In this document: one piece after another, positions 1 to 10,885 of the stretch
How the letters are laid out: each line of letters begins with the position of its first letter
Position numbering within the stretch: the first letter of the stretch is position 1
From: Rhizoctonia solani
Taxonomy: Eukaryota; Basidiomycota; Agaricomycetes; Cantharellales; Ceratobasidiaceae
Assembly: GCF_016906535.1 (NCBI RefSeq)
Contig: NC_057378.1
Span: forward strand, 62,001-126,000
Reading direction: 5' to 3'
Length of the DNA stretch: 64,000 bases
The notes under the pieces: generated by a model
The model's input: only the letters and a program-made list of their open reading frames with translations
Databases searched by the model: none
What the model was told of the DNA's origin: nothing
Translations under genes and position numbers: made by a program

Positions 1-2
1 CA

Positions 3-638
3 CACCTCAACCAGCTTGGATCACACCAAGCCATCATCCAAACTGTCAAGGGGTTTAAGTTGGAATTCCTGGCAGCATTTGGCAACCCTGACGCTACAAG
101 GGCTGCCAAGCAGAAGATCACCACCCTTACCCAGTCCGGCACATGCGCGGACTACATCACAAAGTTTAGAACCTTAGCTATGGAACTAGACTGGAATGAC
201 GCAGCCCTCCGGGGCCAGTTTGCCCAAGGCCTCCACTGGGAGGTCAGTCAACAGATAGCAACCCGCAAACACTGCCCTTGCACACTCTTGGAGCTGCAGA
301 ATGCAGCACTTGTCATTGACAATGCTCTCCGCAAAGAGCGTGCTAGCCACCCGCCAAGGGACAGTAAGCCTAGCAAACCATCCAACCCCGCAAGGGGGAC
401 GAGTACCAGTCAAACAACTACTGGATCAAGGAAGCTCTCCAATGACCCCAACTTTGTATTGGAGGAAGAGCAAAGCCGCTGCCACGCCGCTGGCGCCTGT
501 ATCAAGTGCGGAAAAATGGGCCACAAGTTTGCGGAATGCTGCACAGGATGGAAAGCTACCCCTATTGAGGATAAAGGGAAGGCTAAGGAAACCGCCAAAA
601 TTGGCAAAGACTCCAAGTACCAATTGGGAAAAGAGTAA
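3..638 (+). CDS. E1 gag (nucleocapsid), 5' truncated by window edge
   Basis: Gag forms the virus-like particle that packages element RNA. The frame is open from base 3 to the TAA at 636-638 and has no start in the window. The second half carries a retroviral-type zinc knuckle, C-x2-C-x4-H-x4-C (CIKCGKMGHKFAEC), near 505-545, followed by a basic Lys-rich tail. It is about 80% identical by eye to the E2 gag. The pol frame begins about 100 bp downstream in another frame, so gag and pol are probably separate or frameshift-linked frames. Confidence 0.9.
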   Translation, partial: HLNQLGSHQAIIQTVKGFKLEFLAAFGNPDATRAAKQKITTLTQSGTCADYITKFRTLAMELDWNDAALRGQFAQGLHWEVSQQIATRKHCPCTLLELQNAALVIDNALRKERASHPPRDSKPSKPSNPARGTSTSQTTTGSRKLSNDPNFVLEEEQSRCHAAGACIKCGKMGHKFAECCTGWKATPIEDKGKAKETAKIGKDSKYQLGKE

Positions 639-738
639 GGGTACCTGCTGCCGCGCGCAAGGACCCCAAGGACTCTGGCTTCATCAAAATTTGTAATATA
701 TCCATTAGTAACAATAGAATCTCCCCCTCTTCACAATT

Positions 739-3700
739 TTGATTAAACCAGAGAAACAAGCGGAACAATTAGAAGTCCTGATAGACTCAGGCGCCACATC
801 ATCATTTCTTCACCCCCGTACCGCCAAGGCATTACGCCTACCTCTCATAGACCTCCCAACTCCCCACACCATTACAATGCTTGATGGGTCAAGCCCCCAG
901 GCTGGAAAGATTTGGAAAAAGGCTCACCTAACCTTCCTAATTGATGGCAAACGCATGACGGAAACCTTCCTAATTTGCAACACAGGAACACACGCTGCCA
1001 TCTTAGGGATTAAATGGTTGGAAACGCACAACCCCAAAATTGACTGGAACTTACAAACCCTCTCCTTCCCTCACAATCCGCCAGAACATGTGGCCATTGC
1101 TGAAGAGGAGGAAGCTGACCCAAATCCCCTAGAAGGAGTACCCTCCAAGTACCATCAATACGCCAAGGTATTTGGGGAAGAAGAGTTCAACAAGCTTCCC
1201 CCCCACAGGCATCACAATATTGGGATTGAACTTACGGAAGAGGGCCCCCTCAACTTGCCCCTTTACAGCATGACTGACGCCAAGTCTACCACACTCAAGG
1301 ACTGGCTCAGGGACAAACTAAAAGCTGGGAAGATCTGCCCAGTAAATCCTCAATCAGCTCTCCCGTCATGTTTGTCCCTAAGAAAGATGGTTCCCGTTGC
1401 TTGGTTGTTGATTATTGTTGCCTCAACAATTGGACCAAAAAGAATGTTTACCCGCTCCCCTGTCCTGATGACCTAATGGCCCAGCTCTGTGGTGCCAAGG
1501 TTTTCACTAAATTGGATTTACAATGGGGCTACAACAACGTCTGTGTTAAGGAAGGGGACAAATGGAAAACCGCCTTTTGCACCAAGTACGGACTATACAA
1601 GTCCCTGGTCATGACCTTTGGCCTAACAAACGCCCCCGCCGCTTTCCAGCACTTTATGAATGAACTGTTCAAAGACCTGTTAGACGTATGCGTCATCATT
1701 TACCTTGATGACATCCTAATTTACTCCAAGGATGACGCATCCCACGCACAACACGTTCACAAGGTCCTGAAACAACTAATGGACAACCAGCTGTTCTGCA
1801 AGGCGTCAAAATGTACCTTCCACATCCCCTTGGTAGAATACCTGGGGATCATTGTCTCAGATAAGGGGTTCAGTCTGGATAAGCTCAAAATCCAGGCAGT
1901 GCAAGAATGGCCGGTACCCACCAAAGTGAAGGAAGTCCAATCGTTCCTAGGGTTTGCCAATTTCCTCCGTCAATTTGTTGCCAATTTCAGTCACCTAGCC
2001 AGACTGTTACATAATCTGGTTAAAAAGGATACAGCCTGGAAATGGGACACCAAGGAACAGGAAGCCTTTCAGGGGCTGAAGGACGCCATTACCACCGCTC
2101 CAGTTCTTTGCCACGCTGATCCAACCAAGCCATACTTCCTGGAAACAGATGCATCCGGCGCAGCCTTAGGTTCCATACTCAGCCAACGGCAAGAAGATGG
2201 TTGTCTACACCCTCTTGGAATATTGGAAGGAATCCCAAACATTCAACCACCGCCATGCCAGATGGCACCTACTACTAGCCGGATATAACTTCCAGATTGT
2301 GTACAGGCCCGGAAAACAATCAGGAAAGCCAGATGCCTTGTCACAAAGAGCGGATCATGCGGATATCCCACTGGAACCCCAGTCTATGCTACCAGACCCA
2401 GTGTTTGCCAATATTGCCTTAGTCACACCAGAGAAGGAGCTGCAACAACAGATCAAGTCATCTCTAGATCAGGACAAGTCCCTAGAAGAAATCCTTCAAT
2501 TCCTCCAGAACAAGTCCAAAGCACCCCCTTCTATCAAACGCGCGTTTAAGGATTATGAGATGGAAGCAGGCCTGCTTTTCTACCAAGGACGCATTGTAGT
2601 CCCTGACGTGGGAACCCTAAGGACAGATCTACTGCGCATCTTCCATGACAGCCCCCTGGCAGGACATCTGGGAAGACAACGCACACTAGAGTTGGTATCA
2701 AGGAACTACTACTGGCCCGGCATCCGTGCTGATACATATTGGCATGTGGACTCCTGCAAAACATGCCAACAAATTAGAAGGCCCAAATACGCGTCTATTC
2801 CACCCCAGCCCCTTGAACTCCCTGTTAGGCCCTGGCAACACGTGTTGTACAACATGATAGTAGACCTTCCTAAGGACAGAAGCAACAACTCAATCCTAGT
2901 AATTGTTGACAGCTTCACAAAGTACGGGATATTTGTAAAATGTTCTAAGAAACTCAAGGCACCCAAGTTAGCGGAACTATTCCTGGAAAACGTATGGAAG
3001 CGCCATGGCATGCCGGAAAAGACCATATCCAACAGAGGGAGAGTTTTCAACAACAAGTTTCTACAAGCTCTATACAAACGCCTTGGCATTGACCCACATT
3101 TCTCCTCCGCCTATCACCCTCAGAGCAATGGGCAGACAGAACGCGTCAACCCATCCATTGAACACTTCCTCAGGGTGTACTCAGGGGTAAACCAAAGGGA
3201 CTGGACCAAATGGCTCCCAATGGCAGAATTTGCGTACAACAATGCCGTACATAGCAGCACTGGCAAGACCCCTTTCAAAGCCCTGTATGGGTGGGAACCC
3301 ACCTTAACACCATCAAATGTACCAACAGACGTCCCGGAAGCAGACAAACTTGCCCAGACAATGGAGGCCCAATGGAAGGAAGTAGAATTGGCACTCCAGC
3401 AGTCTAAACAACAAATGATGGCCAGAGAAGGAGGAAGCCCAATGGAGTTCAAGATTGGAGAAGAAGTTTGGCTAGACGCCAAGAATGTCAACCTCAAGAC
3501 CTTGAGTTCCAAGCTAACGGAACAACACCTAGGACCATTCAGGGTCATTGAAAAAATCTCCAACCAAGCTTACCGCCTGGAACTCCCCCCAACAATGAGG
3601 ATCCACAACGTATTCTATGTAGGACTCTTATCTAGGGTCAGAAGGGATAAGAAGCGCGCCTTTGAGAATTGCCCCCCACCAGTTACTGTGGACAGAGAAG

Positions 3701-3915
3701 AAGAGTACAAAGTGGAAGGAATCACCAATGCTGAAGAAAGGAATGGGAAGTGGTTTTTCCAAGTCAAATGGAAGGGATATGGTTCCAAGGAAAACACGTG
3801 GGAACCATGGGAAAACTTGAAAAACGCCAAAAAAATCTTACAAAAATACAAAAAAGACATGAAGAAAAAGGCCCTTGGCGCTGCCAAGGCCCTTAGAGGG
3901 GGGGCAGTGTTGTAG
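739..3915 (+). pseudogene. E1 pol: protease-RT-RNase H(deleted)-integrase-chromodomain
   Basis: The domains in order are: a retropepsin with DSGATS at about 784, RT with YLDDIL at about 1700, an RNase H remnant, an integrase HHCC finger (H...H...CKTC near 2650-2770), the DDE core, and a C-terminal chromodomain ending in WKGYGSKENTWEPW at about 3770. Compared with E2, one base is missing near 1340, so the reading frame switches between protease and RT. About 150 bp of RNase H are lost at 2212-2219, where two CTTGG stretches were probably joined, and the frame switches again. The second integrase Asp is Asn (ISNRGR near 3030, against ISDRGR in E2). The pol is therefore dead although most of it is readable. 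Confidence 0.92.
3892..3907 (+). other. E1 polypurine tract
   Basis: The purine-rich run TTAGAGGGGGGGCAG lies directly before the LTR start TGTTGTAG. It is the expected primer site for plus-strand DNA. Just upstream, still inside the coding sequence, CCTTGGC-GCT-GCCAAGG can fold into a 7-bp stem, and E2 and E3 have the same arrangement. Confidence 0.75.
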
Positions 3916-4494
3916 ACACATCCAATACCAGGGAATTTATTCCCATTTTCTCAATTTTAAACAAAGACAAACGGACAACATTTTTGATCATGTGACTTTG
4001 GCGCTTAAATCATACGCTAAGCGCCAAGCCACGTCCCCATCCGCGCTTACCTCAACATACGTAGCCACCTCCACCTGATGACATCACTATGACACGTCAG
4101 CAACACGTATGCATGAGTAAGGCCAACTACGGATTGGGGTTCTTATTTGATACGGTATTGCATATAAGTTGTATTTGTAATTAGGTACCTCTGTAATATA
4201 TAAGGAGGCCAACCAACCATGGTAACACCCAGGTCAATTACCTCTTGTTGCATCCCACATTGTATGAGGGCCTTACAGCCCAGCAACTCTCTACTTAGTT
4301 ACTTAGCCTATACCGCCTTAAGCGGCTTCTGCGTTGTACTTACTAAGCCTGCCACTGCCCTTACGGCCTTGGTCACCGTAGTATAGTTGGTTGTTGTTGT
4401 AGGATAGCTTGCCACCGCCTTACGTGGTTTCTACTTAGTTACATCCGGCCGCAAGCGCCCTCCTCCTTGACGTCCTTATAGACATCTAGGACAC
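3908..4494 (+). repeat. E1 3' LTR (587 bp)
   Basis: It starts TGTTGTAGACAC and ends CTAGGACA, the same termini as the E2 LTRs. TATATAAG at 4197-4204 is a good TATA box. 34 nt downstream of its first T, at 4231-4243, lies AGGTCAATTACCT, the predicted mRNA 5' end and the exact complement of the family's primer-binding site (seen in E2 at 10871-10883). Confidence 0.92.
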
Positions 4495-4926
4495 TATGTA
4501 TGTGCAGTGGAGTTGATGCTTAAGGTGTTGTAGCTACTTAGTAATCTGGCTGTAAGGCCTTGTACAATGATGGAGTGCAACAAGAGGTAATTGACCTGGG
4601 TTTTACCATGGTTGGTTGGCCTCCTTATATATTACAGAGAGTGTCTAATTACAAATACAAAGTGTGGGAAATGAAGCTATCTATATGTAATAATAACCCC
4701 ACTCCTTGGTTGGCCTTACTCATGTATACATGTCACTGACATGTTGTGATGACGTCATAGGTGGAGGTGGCTACATGTACTGAATAAGTGCAGAGGAGGA
4801 CATGGTTTGGCGCTTAGCATGTGATATAAGCACCAGAGTCATGTGATTGAAAATATTGTCTGTTAGTCTTTGTTCAAATTTGAGAAAATTGGAATAAATC
4901 CCATGGTATTGATTGTGTCTACAACA
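4495..4926 (-). repeat. E3 3' LTR, partial
   Basis: The minus-strand start TGTTGTAGACAC is at 4926. The sequence runs parallel to the E2 LTR but with many CpG sites changed to TG or CA (for example CATG where E2 has CGTG). It stops at 4495, where E1 was inserted. The rest should lie left of E1, outside the window. Confidence 0.85.
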
Positions 4927-4929
4927 CTG

Positions 4930-5047
4930 CCCCCCTTTAAGGGCCTTGGCAGTGCCAAGGGCCTTTTCTTTCATATCTTTCTCAAATTTTTTCAGGATTT
5001 TTTTTGGTGTTTTTGAGGTTTTCCCTTGGTTCCCAGGTATTCTCCTC
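4930..5047 (-). pseudogene. E3 pol, chromodomain C-terminus
   Basis: On the minus strand this reads ENTWEPRENL followed by a Lys-rich tail, matching the chromodomain ends of E1 and E2. It is the downstream half of the codon series interrupted by E2: the upstream half stops at 11458 in GYRSE. The 5-bp TSD TCCTC is at 5043-5047. A G-rich PPT lies just before the LTR. Confidence 0.9.
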
Positions 5048-5619
5048 TGTCCTAGATGTCTGTAAGGACGTCAAGGGTGCGGGCGCTTGTGGCCGTGTGA
5101 CTAATACAATGAACCGCTTAAGGCGGCGGTGAGGTACCCTACAATGGCAAACTAACTAACTACAACGACCACACGCTGTAAGGCGGCGGCGAGCTACGTA
5201 TGTACAGCAAGAGCGACGCTTAAGGCGTGTGACTAAGTAACTTACTGGGCTGTAAGGCCCTCGTACAGTGTTGGATGCGACAAGAGGTAATCGACCTGGG
5301 TGTTACCATGGTTGGTTGGCCTCCTTATATATTCTACAGGTGAACTATTTACAAATACATTATATGCAATTCCTAATCCAATAAGAACCCCGCTCCGCAG
5401 TCGGTCTTACTCATGCATACGTGTCACTGACGTGTCATAGTGATGTCATCAGGTGGAGGTGGCTACGTGTGCTGATGTAAGCGCGGATGGGGACGTGGCT
5501 TGGCGCTTAGCGTATGATATAAGCGCCGAGGTCACGTGATTGAAAATGTTGTCCATTTCACTTTGTTTAAATCCGAGAAAATGGGAGTAAATTCCCTGGT
5601 ATCAACTGTGTCTACAACA
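5048..5619 (-). repeat. E2 3' LTR (572 bp)
   Basis: It aligns without gaps to 10886-11457. It holds the family TATA box (TATATAAGG, minus strand, near 5328) and the AGGTCGATTACCT self-primer block. It ends next to the G-rich PPT at 5620-5635. Confidence 0.95.
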
Positions 5620-5638
5620 CTGCCCCCCCCTTAAGGGC

Positions 5639-8600
5639 CTTGGCAGCGCCAAGGGCCTTTCTTTTCATTTCCTTTTCGAATTTTTTCAGGATTTTTTTGG
5701 CGTTTTTGAGGTTTTCCCTTGGTTCCCAGGTATTCTCCTCTGATCCTTAGCCTTTCCATTTTACCCTGAAAAACCACTTCCCGTTCCTTTCCTCCATGTC
5801 TGTGATCCCTTCAACTTCGTATTCTTCCTCCCCATCCACAGTGACAGGTGGGGGCCGGTTCTCAAAGTCGCGCTTTTTGTCCCTTTTGACTTTTGACAGG
5901 AGACCCACGTAGAACACATCGTGGATTCTCATTGTTGGCGGAAGTTCCAGGCGGTATGCTCTGTTGGAGATTTTCTCGGTTACTCTGAAGGGGCCTAAGC
6001 GTTGTTCAGTTAGCTTTGGACTCAGGGTCTTTAGCTTCACGTTTTTAGCGTCTAGCCAGGCTTCTTCTCCAATTTTGAACTCGAGTGGTTCTCCTACTTC
6101 TCCGGCTACCATGCGTGTCTTTGATTGCCGGAGTGCCGCCTCTATTTCCCGCCATTGTTCTTCCATTTGGGTTGCCAGATTATCTGCCTCGGGGACATCC
6201 GTTGGGACGTTACTTGGAGTCAAGGAAGGTTCCCAGCCGTAAAGTGCCTTGAAGGGGGATTTGCCTGTTGAGCTGTGTACCGCGTTGTTGTAGGCAAATT
6301 CCGCCATTGGTAGCCACTTGACCCAGTCTTTCTGGTTTACCCCTGAGTACGCCCGTAAAAAGTGTTCCACCGTGGGGTTCACGCATTCCGTTTGCCCGTT
6401 GCTTTGAGGATGGTAGGCTGAAGAGAAGTGGGGGTCAATCCCCAGTCGTTGGTACAGCACCTTCAGGAATTTGTTATTAAAAACCCGTCCGCGGTCTGAT
6501 ATTGTCTTCTCAGGCATGCCGTAACGCTTCCACACATGGCGTAGGAATAGGTCTGCTAGTTCCGGGGCCTTGAGCTTCTTGGAGCACTCTACTAGGATCA
6601 CGTACTTAGTAAAACTATCCACAATGACCAGGATAGAATCACAGTTTCCGTCTTTGGGTAGGTCTACTATCATGTTGTATGACACATGTTGCCACGGGCG
6701 TGATGGGAGTTCTAAAGGCTGAGGCGGGATCAACGCGTACTTGGGTTTCCAAATCCGTTGACAGGTTTCACATGAGTCAACGTGCCAGTATGTATCTGCA
6801 CGGATGCCGGGCCAGTAGTAAGTTCTGGATACTAGTTCTAGAGTCCTTTGTCTGCCTGGATGGCCCGCCAACGGACTATCGTGGAAGATTTTGAGCAGAT
6901 CCGTCCTCAAGGTCCCTACGTCCGGTACTACAATCCGTCCCTGATAAAACAACAGTCCAGCCTCCATTTCATAATCCTTGAACGCGCGTTTGATGGAGGG
7001 TGGTGCCTTGGACTCGTTTTGTAAGAATTGGAGAATCTCTTCCAGGGACTTGTCCTGGTCCAGGCTTGACTCAATACGCCTTTGTAGCTCTTTTTCTGGT
7101 AGGACCAGTGCCACGTTAGCAAAGACGGGGTCGGGCAGCATTGTTTGGTCGGCAGGCGGAATATTGGCGTGGTCGGCGCGGCGGGACAGGGCATCTGGTT
7201 TGCCGGACTGCTTGCCAGGGCAATAGACTATTTGGAAATTGTAGCCAGCTAGTAAAAGGTGCCACCTTGCATGACGACGGTTGAAGGTTCGGGATTCTTT
7301 CCAGTACTCTAAGTTCCTGTGATTGGTGAATACCGTTATGGGGTGGACCGTTCCTTCCAGGAAGATTCGCCAATATTCAAAGGAGCGGATGATTGCAAGG
7401 AGTTCCTTGTTGTGGGTGTCGTAGTTCTGTTTGGCACCTTTGAATGATTCTGACAAGAAACCTAGGGGATGTAGGCAACCATCCTCTTGGTGTTGGCTTA
7501 GTATGGAGCCCAGTGCTGCGCCAGAGGCATCCGTTTTGAGGAAGTATGGTTTGGCAGGGTCGGCGTGGCAGAGTACCGGGGCACTAGTGATGGCATCCTT
7601 CAAGTTTTGGAAGGCTTCCTGTTCCCTAGTTTCCCATTTCCATGGCGTATCTTTCTTCACCAGGTTGTGCAGTGGCCGGGCTATGTGACTAAAATTGGCA
7701 ACAAAGCGGCGCAGGAAATTGGCAAAGCCTAGGAACAATTGTATTTCCTTGACTTTGGTGGGCGTAGGCCATTCTTGGACTGCCTGGATTTTGAGCTTAT
7801 CCAGGCTGAATCCCTTATCCGATACAATTATTCCTAAATACTCCACTGATGTGACGTGGAATGTACACTTGGATGCCTTACAGAACAATTGGTTCTCCAT
7901 TAAGCGTCATAGGACTTCATGGACGTGCTGGGTATGGGTTGCGTCATCCTTTGAGTAGATTAGGATATCATCAAGGTAGATGATGACGCATACATCCAAT
8001 AAATCCTTGAACAGTTCGTTCATGAAGTGTTGGAAGGCCGCAGGAGCATTAGTCAAGCCAAAGGTCATAACCAGGGATTCGTATAGGCCATATTTGGTGT
8101 GGAAAGCCGTTTTCCATTCGTCACCTTCTTTAACACAGACGTTATTGTAACCCCATCTTAGGTCTAGCTTGGTGAAGACCTTGGCACCGCGAAGCTGGGC
8201 CATGAGGTCATCTGGACGGGGTAGCGGGTAAACGTTCTTCTTTGTCCGGTTGTTCAGGCAACGATAGTCTACTACGAGTCGACGGGAGCCATCCTTTTTG
8301 GGCACAAACATAACCAGGGAACTGATTGGTGATTTACTGGGTCGGATTTTCCCAGCCTTGAGCTCGTCCCTGAGCCAGTCCTTAAGTGTAGCGGATTCGG
8401 CATCAGTCATGCTATAAAGGGGGGAGTTCAGGGGTCCTTCTTCCGTAAGTTCGATACCAATATTGTAGTGTCTATGAGGGGGAAGTTTATTGAATTCTTC
8501 TTCCCCAAATACCTTTGCATATTGATGGTACTTGGAGGGTACTCCTTCAAGGGGTGCCTTGTCAGCTTCCTCCTCTTCAGCAATGGCTATGTGTTCCGGA

Positions 8601-9001
8601 GGCGTGTGAGGGAATGATAGGGTGCGCGAGTTCCAATCAATTTTGGGATTATGATTTTCTAACCATTTAATTCCTAGGATGGCGGCGTGTGATCCAGTAT
8701 TGCAAATCAGGAAGGTTTCTGTCATGCGTTTGCCATCAAATAGGAAGGTTAGGTGGGCCTTCTTCCAAATCTTTCCAGCCTGGGGGCTTGACCCATCAAG
8801 CATAGTAACAGTACGGGGTTGTGGGAGGTCTATTAGAGGGAGGCAGAGTAGTTCCGCTGTACGGGGTGTAAGAAGGATGAGGTGGCGCCTGAGTCTATCA
8901 GGACTTCTAAGTGATCCGCTTGTTTCTCTGGTTTGATGGAAATAGTGAAGAGGGGGAGATTCTATTGTGGCTATTTGATATATTACATATTTCCGAGACA
9001 A
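5639..9001 (-). pseudogene. E2 pol: protease-RT-RNase H-integrase-chromodomain
   Basis: Retropepsin (DSGATS) sits near 8890, RT (YLDDIL) near 7975, and RNase H is complete (TDASG to TNHRNLEYW). The integrase HHCC and D-D-E residues are all present (DLPKD, ISDRGR, NGQTE), followed by the chromodomain. Breaks: one C is missing from a C-run at 8862-8865 in the protease; an in-frame TGA lies at 7909-7907 between RT palm and connection, where E1 has Lys and CGA (Arg) is a likely ancestor; an in-frame TAA at 5749-5747 replaces the Tyr of WKGYGS in the chromodomain. The frame is otherwise open for about 1100 codons, so decay is recent. Confidence 0.93.
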
Positions 9002-9043
9002 AACCAGAGTCCTTGGGGTCCTTGCGCGCGGCAGCAGGTACCC

Positions 9044-10396
9044 TTACTCTTTTCCCGATTGGTACTTGGAGTCTTTGCCAATCTTGGCGGTTTCCTTGGC
9101 TTTCCCTTTGTCCTCAGTAGGGGTAGCCTTCCAGCCCGTGCGGCATTCCGCAAACTTGTGGCCCATTTTGCCGCACTTGATGCAGGCGCCAGCGGCGCGG
9201 CGGCAATTCCTTTCCTCCTCCGACACGAAATTAGGGTCGTCGGAGAGTTTCTTTGAACCAGTACTTGGTTGGCCGGTACTCGTTCCCCTTGCGGGGTTGG
9301 GTTGCTTGCTAGACTTATTATCCCTCGGCGGGTGGCTAGCACGCTCTTCTCGGAGAGCGTTGTCAATAACGAGTGCTGCGTTTTGCAGCTCGAGGAGTGT
9401 TCGGGGGCAATGTTCGCGGGTAGCAATTTGGCGGCTGACCTCCCAGTGGAGGCCGCGGGCAAACTGGCCTCGGAGGGCTGCGTCGTTCCAGTCCAGTTCC
9501 ATTGCCAGGGTTCTGAACTTTGTGATATAATCCGCGCATGTGCCGGACTGGGTAAGCGTGGTAATCTTCCACTTGGCGGCCCTTGTGGCATCAGGGTCAC
9601 CAAATGCTGCCAAAAACTCCATTTTGAATCCCTCAACCGTTTGGATGATTGCCCGGTGTGATCCAAGCTGGTCAAGGTGTGGGTGTGCCCATGCTCCCGC
9701 GGAATCCTTCATATTCATCAGAAGGAAGGATAGGACTTCTTGGTCCGTGGGAAACATGCGCGAGTTTAGCCGGGTCCAGGCCAACATCCTTGTGAGCCAC
9801 TGTTTGGCCTCACTCCCGATTTTGCCTGTATAGGCGTCTGGGTGGTCTACTTTGACCGGGGTAGGATATGCAGCGACTGGAGCCGGTGGAGGAGGGGCAG
9901 GTGCTCCGATGGGGGATCGGAGACGCGGAGATGGAGGGGGAGACGGGACTCGCAGGGGTGCGGCTCTTCTTGGGGTAGGCTGGGCGAGACCTGGGATTTC
10001 CCTAGTTGGTTCTGACCAGAAGGGTCCCCTACTAACCGATCCAATAGGCTCGGTTTTTGGTATGGGGCGTGGCGTTTCTTCCACTGCCTTGGGTTGGTTC
10101 CCTTCTGGGGTACGGGGGCCTTGGAGCTGGAGGGACTTGAGACCATCCTTGACAACATCAACGGTTTGTGAGATATTTTCGACGTTTGTCCGGGTCTCGA
10201 TTCCTGCTTCCTTGATCTCAGCGATTTCTCGCTTGAGGCGCTCAACTTGGCCGAGTAGGCCAAGGAGGAGTTGGGTGACTCGTTCCAGGGAGACCTCGCC
10301 ATATTCGACAGAGGAGGTTGGCGGAAGCTGGGGTTCCAGGTGTCCTGAATCAAAAGGGGATTGGGCTCAAGAGGCCGTCCGGGAACGGGTTGCCAT
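9044..10396 (-). pseudogene. E2 gag with premature TGA at codon 10
   Basis: The in-frame ATG is at 10396. The tenth codon is TGA (10369-10367, preceded by T), where CGA fits the surrounding coding sequence. The frame then stays open to 9044. Features seen are a short coiled-coil-like N-terminal region, a Pro-rich linker (positions ~115-160), the gag core and the zinc knuckle CIKCGKMGHKFAEC. Without the TGA the protein would be ~450 aa. A shorter product could start downstream only at a non-ATG codon. Confidence 0.88.
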
Positions 10397-10870
10397 GGTA
10401 GATTGGGGGTATGAGCGGCCAGCGTGGGAAGAGGCCCGCGAAGAGGAGCGTGTGGGAGTCCAGGAGAGAATGGTGGGAAGATGGGGAAGACTAGTAGGTG
10501 CCTTTGTCAGGACTTATGAGCGCTTTATTGCGTAGTACGCTAAGAGCCTGCGTCAAACGACCTAGCGTTGAACAGTAAGTGTAACTAATCACTGCCGTGG
10601 ACGGGCGTGATGTAGTACCTAGTCTCTGCAAGCGGGTGTATCTGCTGTCTGGCTCCGCTGGCAAAGGGTGCGGCGACCGTGTGGTATGCGGGCGATAGGG
10701 AATTCCTGCCTTATAGCAATTCGGTACTAGGAGGGGACGATGCTGGTTTGATTATTAACAGCGAAAGGCAATCCCGATCTCCGGTATTTCCCTTGTGCTA
10801 GTACAGGGTTCCTTCTTGTTGTTGGACTAAGTGTGGTGGGTGCGGGTAGGCACGGTTTGCAACCGACTTA
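10397..10870 (-). other. E2 untranslated leader
   Basis: About 470 bp lie between the primer-binding site and the gag ATG, with no substantial open frame. It is rich in intact CpG. It contains TGTCAGGACTTAT at 10506-10518, the sequence that appears at the deletion junction of E3 near 12600. Confidence 0.6.
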
Positions 10871-10883
10871 AGGTCAATTACCT
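10871..10883 (-). promoter_or_regulatory. E2 primer-binding site, self-complementary type
   Basis: In element sense the LTR end ACA is followed by CT and then AGGTAATTGACCT. This is the reverse complement of AGGTCAATTACCT inside the LTR (exact in E1 at 4231-4243; one G-U wobble against E2's own 5' LTR copy at 11123-11135). That block lies where the mRNA should start, so the RNA 5' end can fold back and prime reverse transcription, as known for Tf1/sushi elements. I saw no tRNA 3'-end match here. Confidence 0.8.
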
Positions 10884-10885
10884 AG

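Larger units (their letters stand above)
1..4494 (+). mobile_element. Ty3/gypsy chromovirus E1, 5' part outside window
   Basis: This LTR retrotransposon has gag, protease, RT, RNase H (partly deleted), integrase, chromodomain, PPT and 3' LTR in the usual order. Its 5' LTR and gag start lie left of the window. It ends inside the 3' LTR of the older element E3: the base after its LTR (4495) continues E3 LTR sequence, as comparison with the intact E2 LTR shows. E1 and E3 are in opposite orientation, so their LTRs form an imperfect inverted repeat around 4495. E1 cannot be autonomous, with a pol frameshift near 1340, an RNase H deletion near 2215 and a changed integrase residue. Confidence 0.93.
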
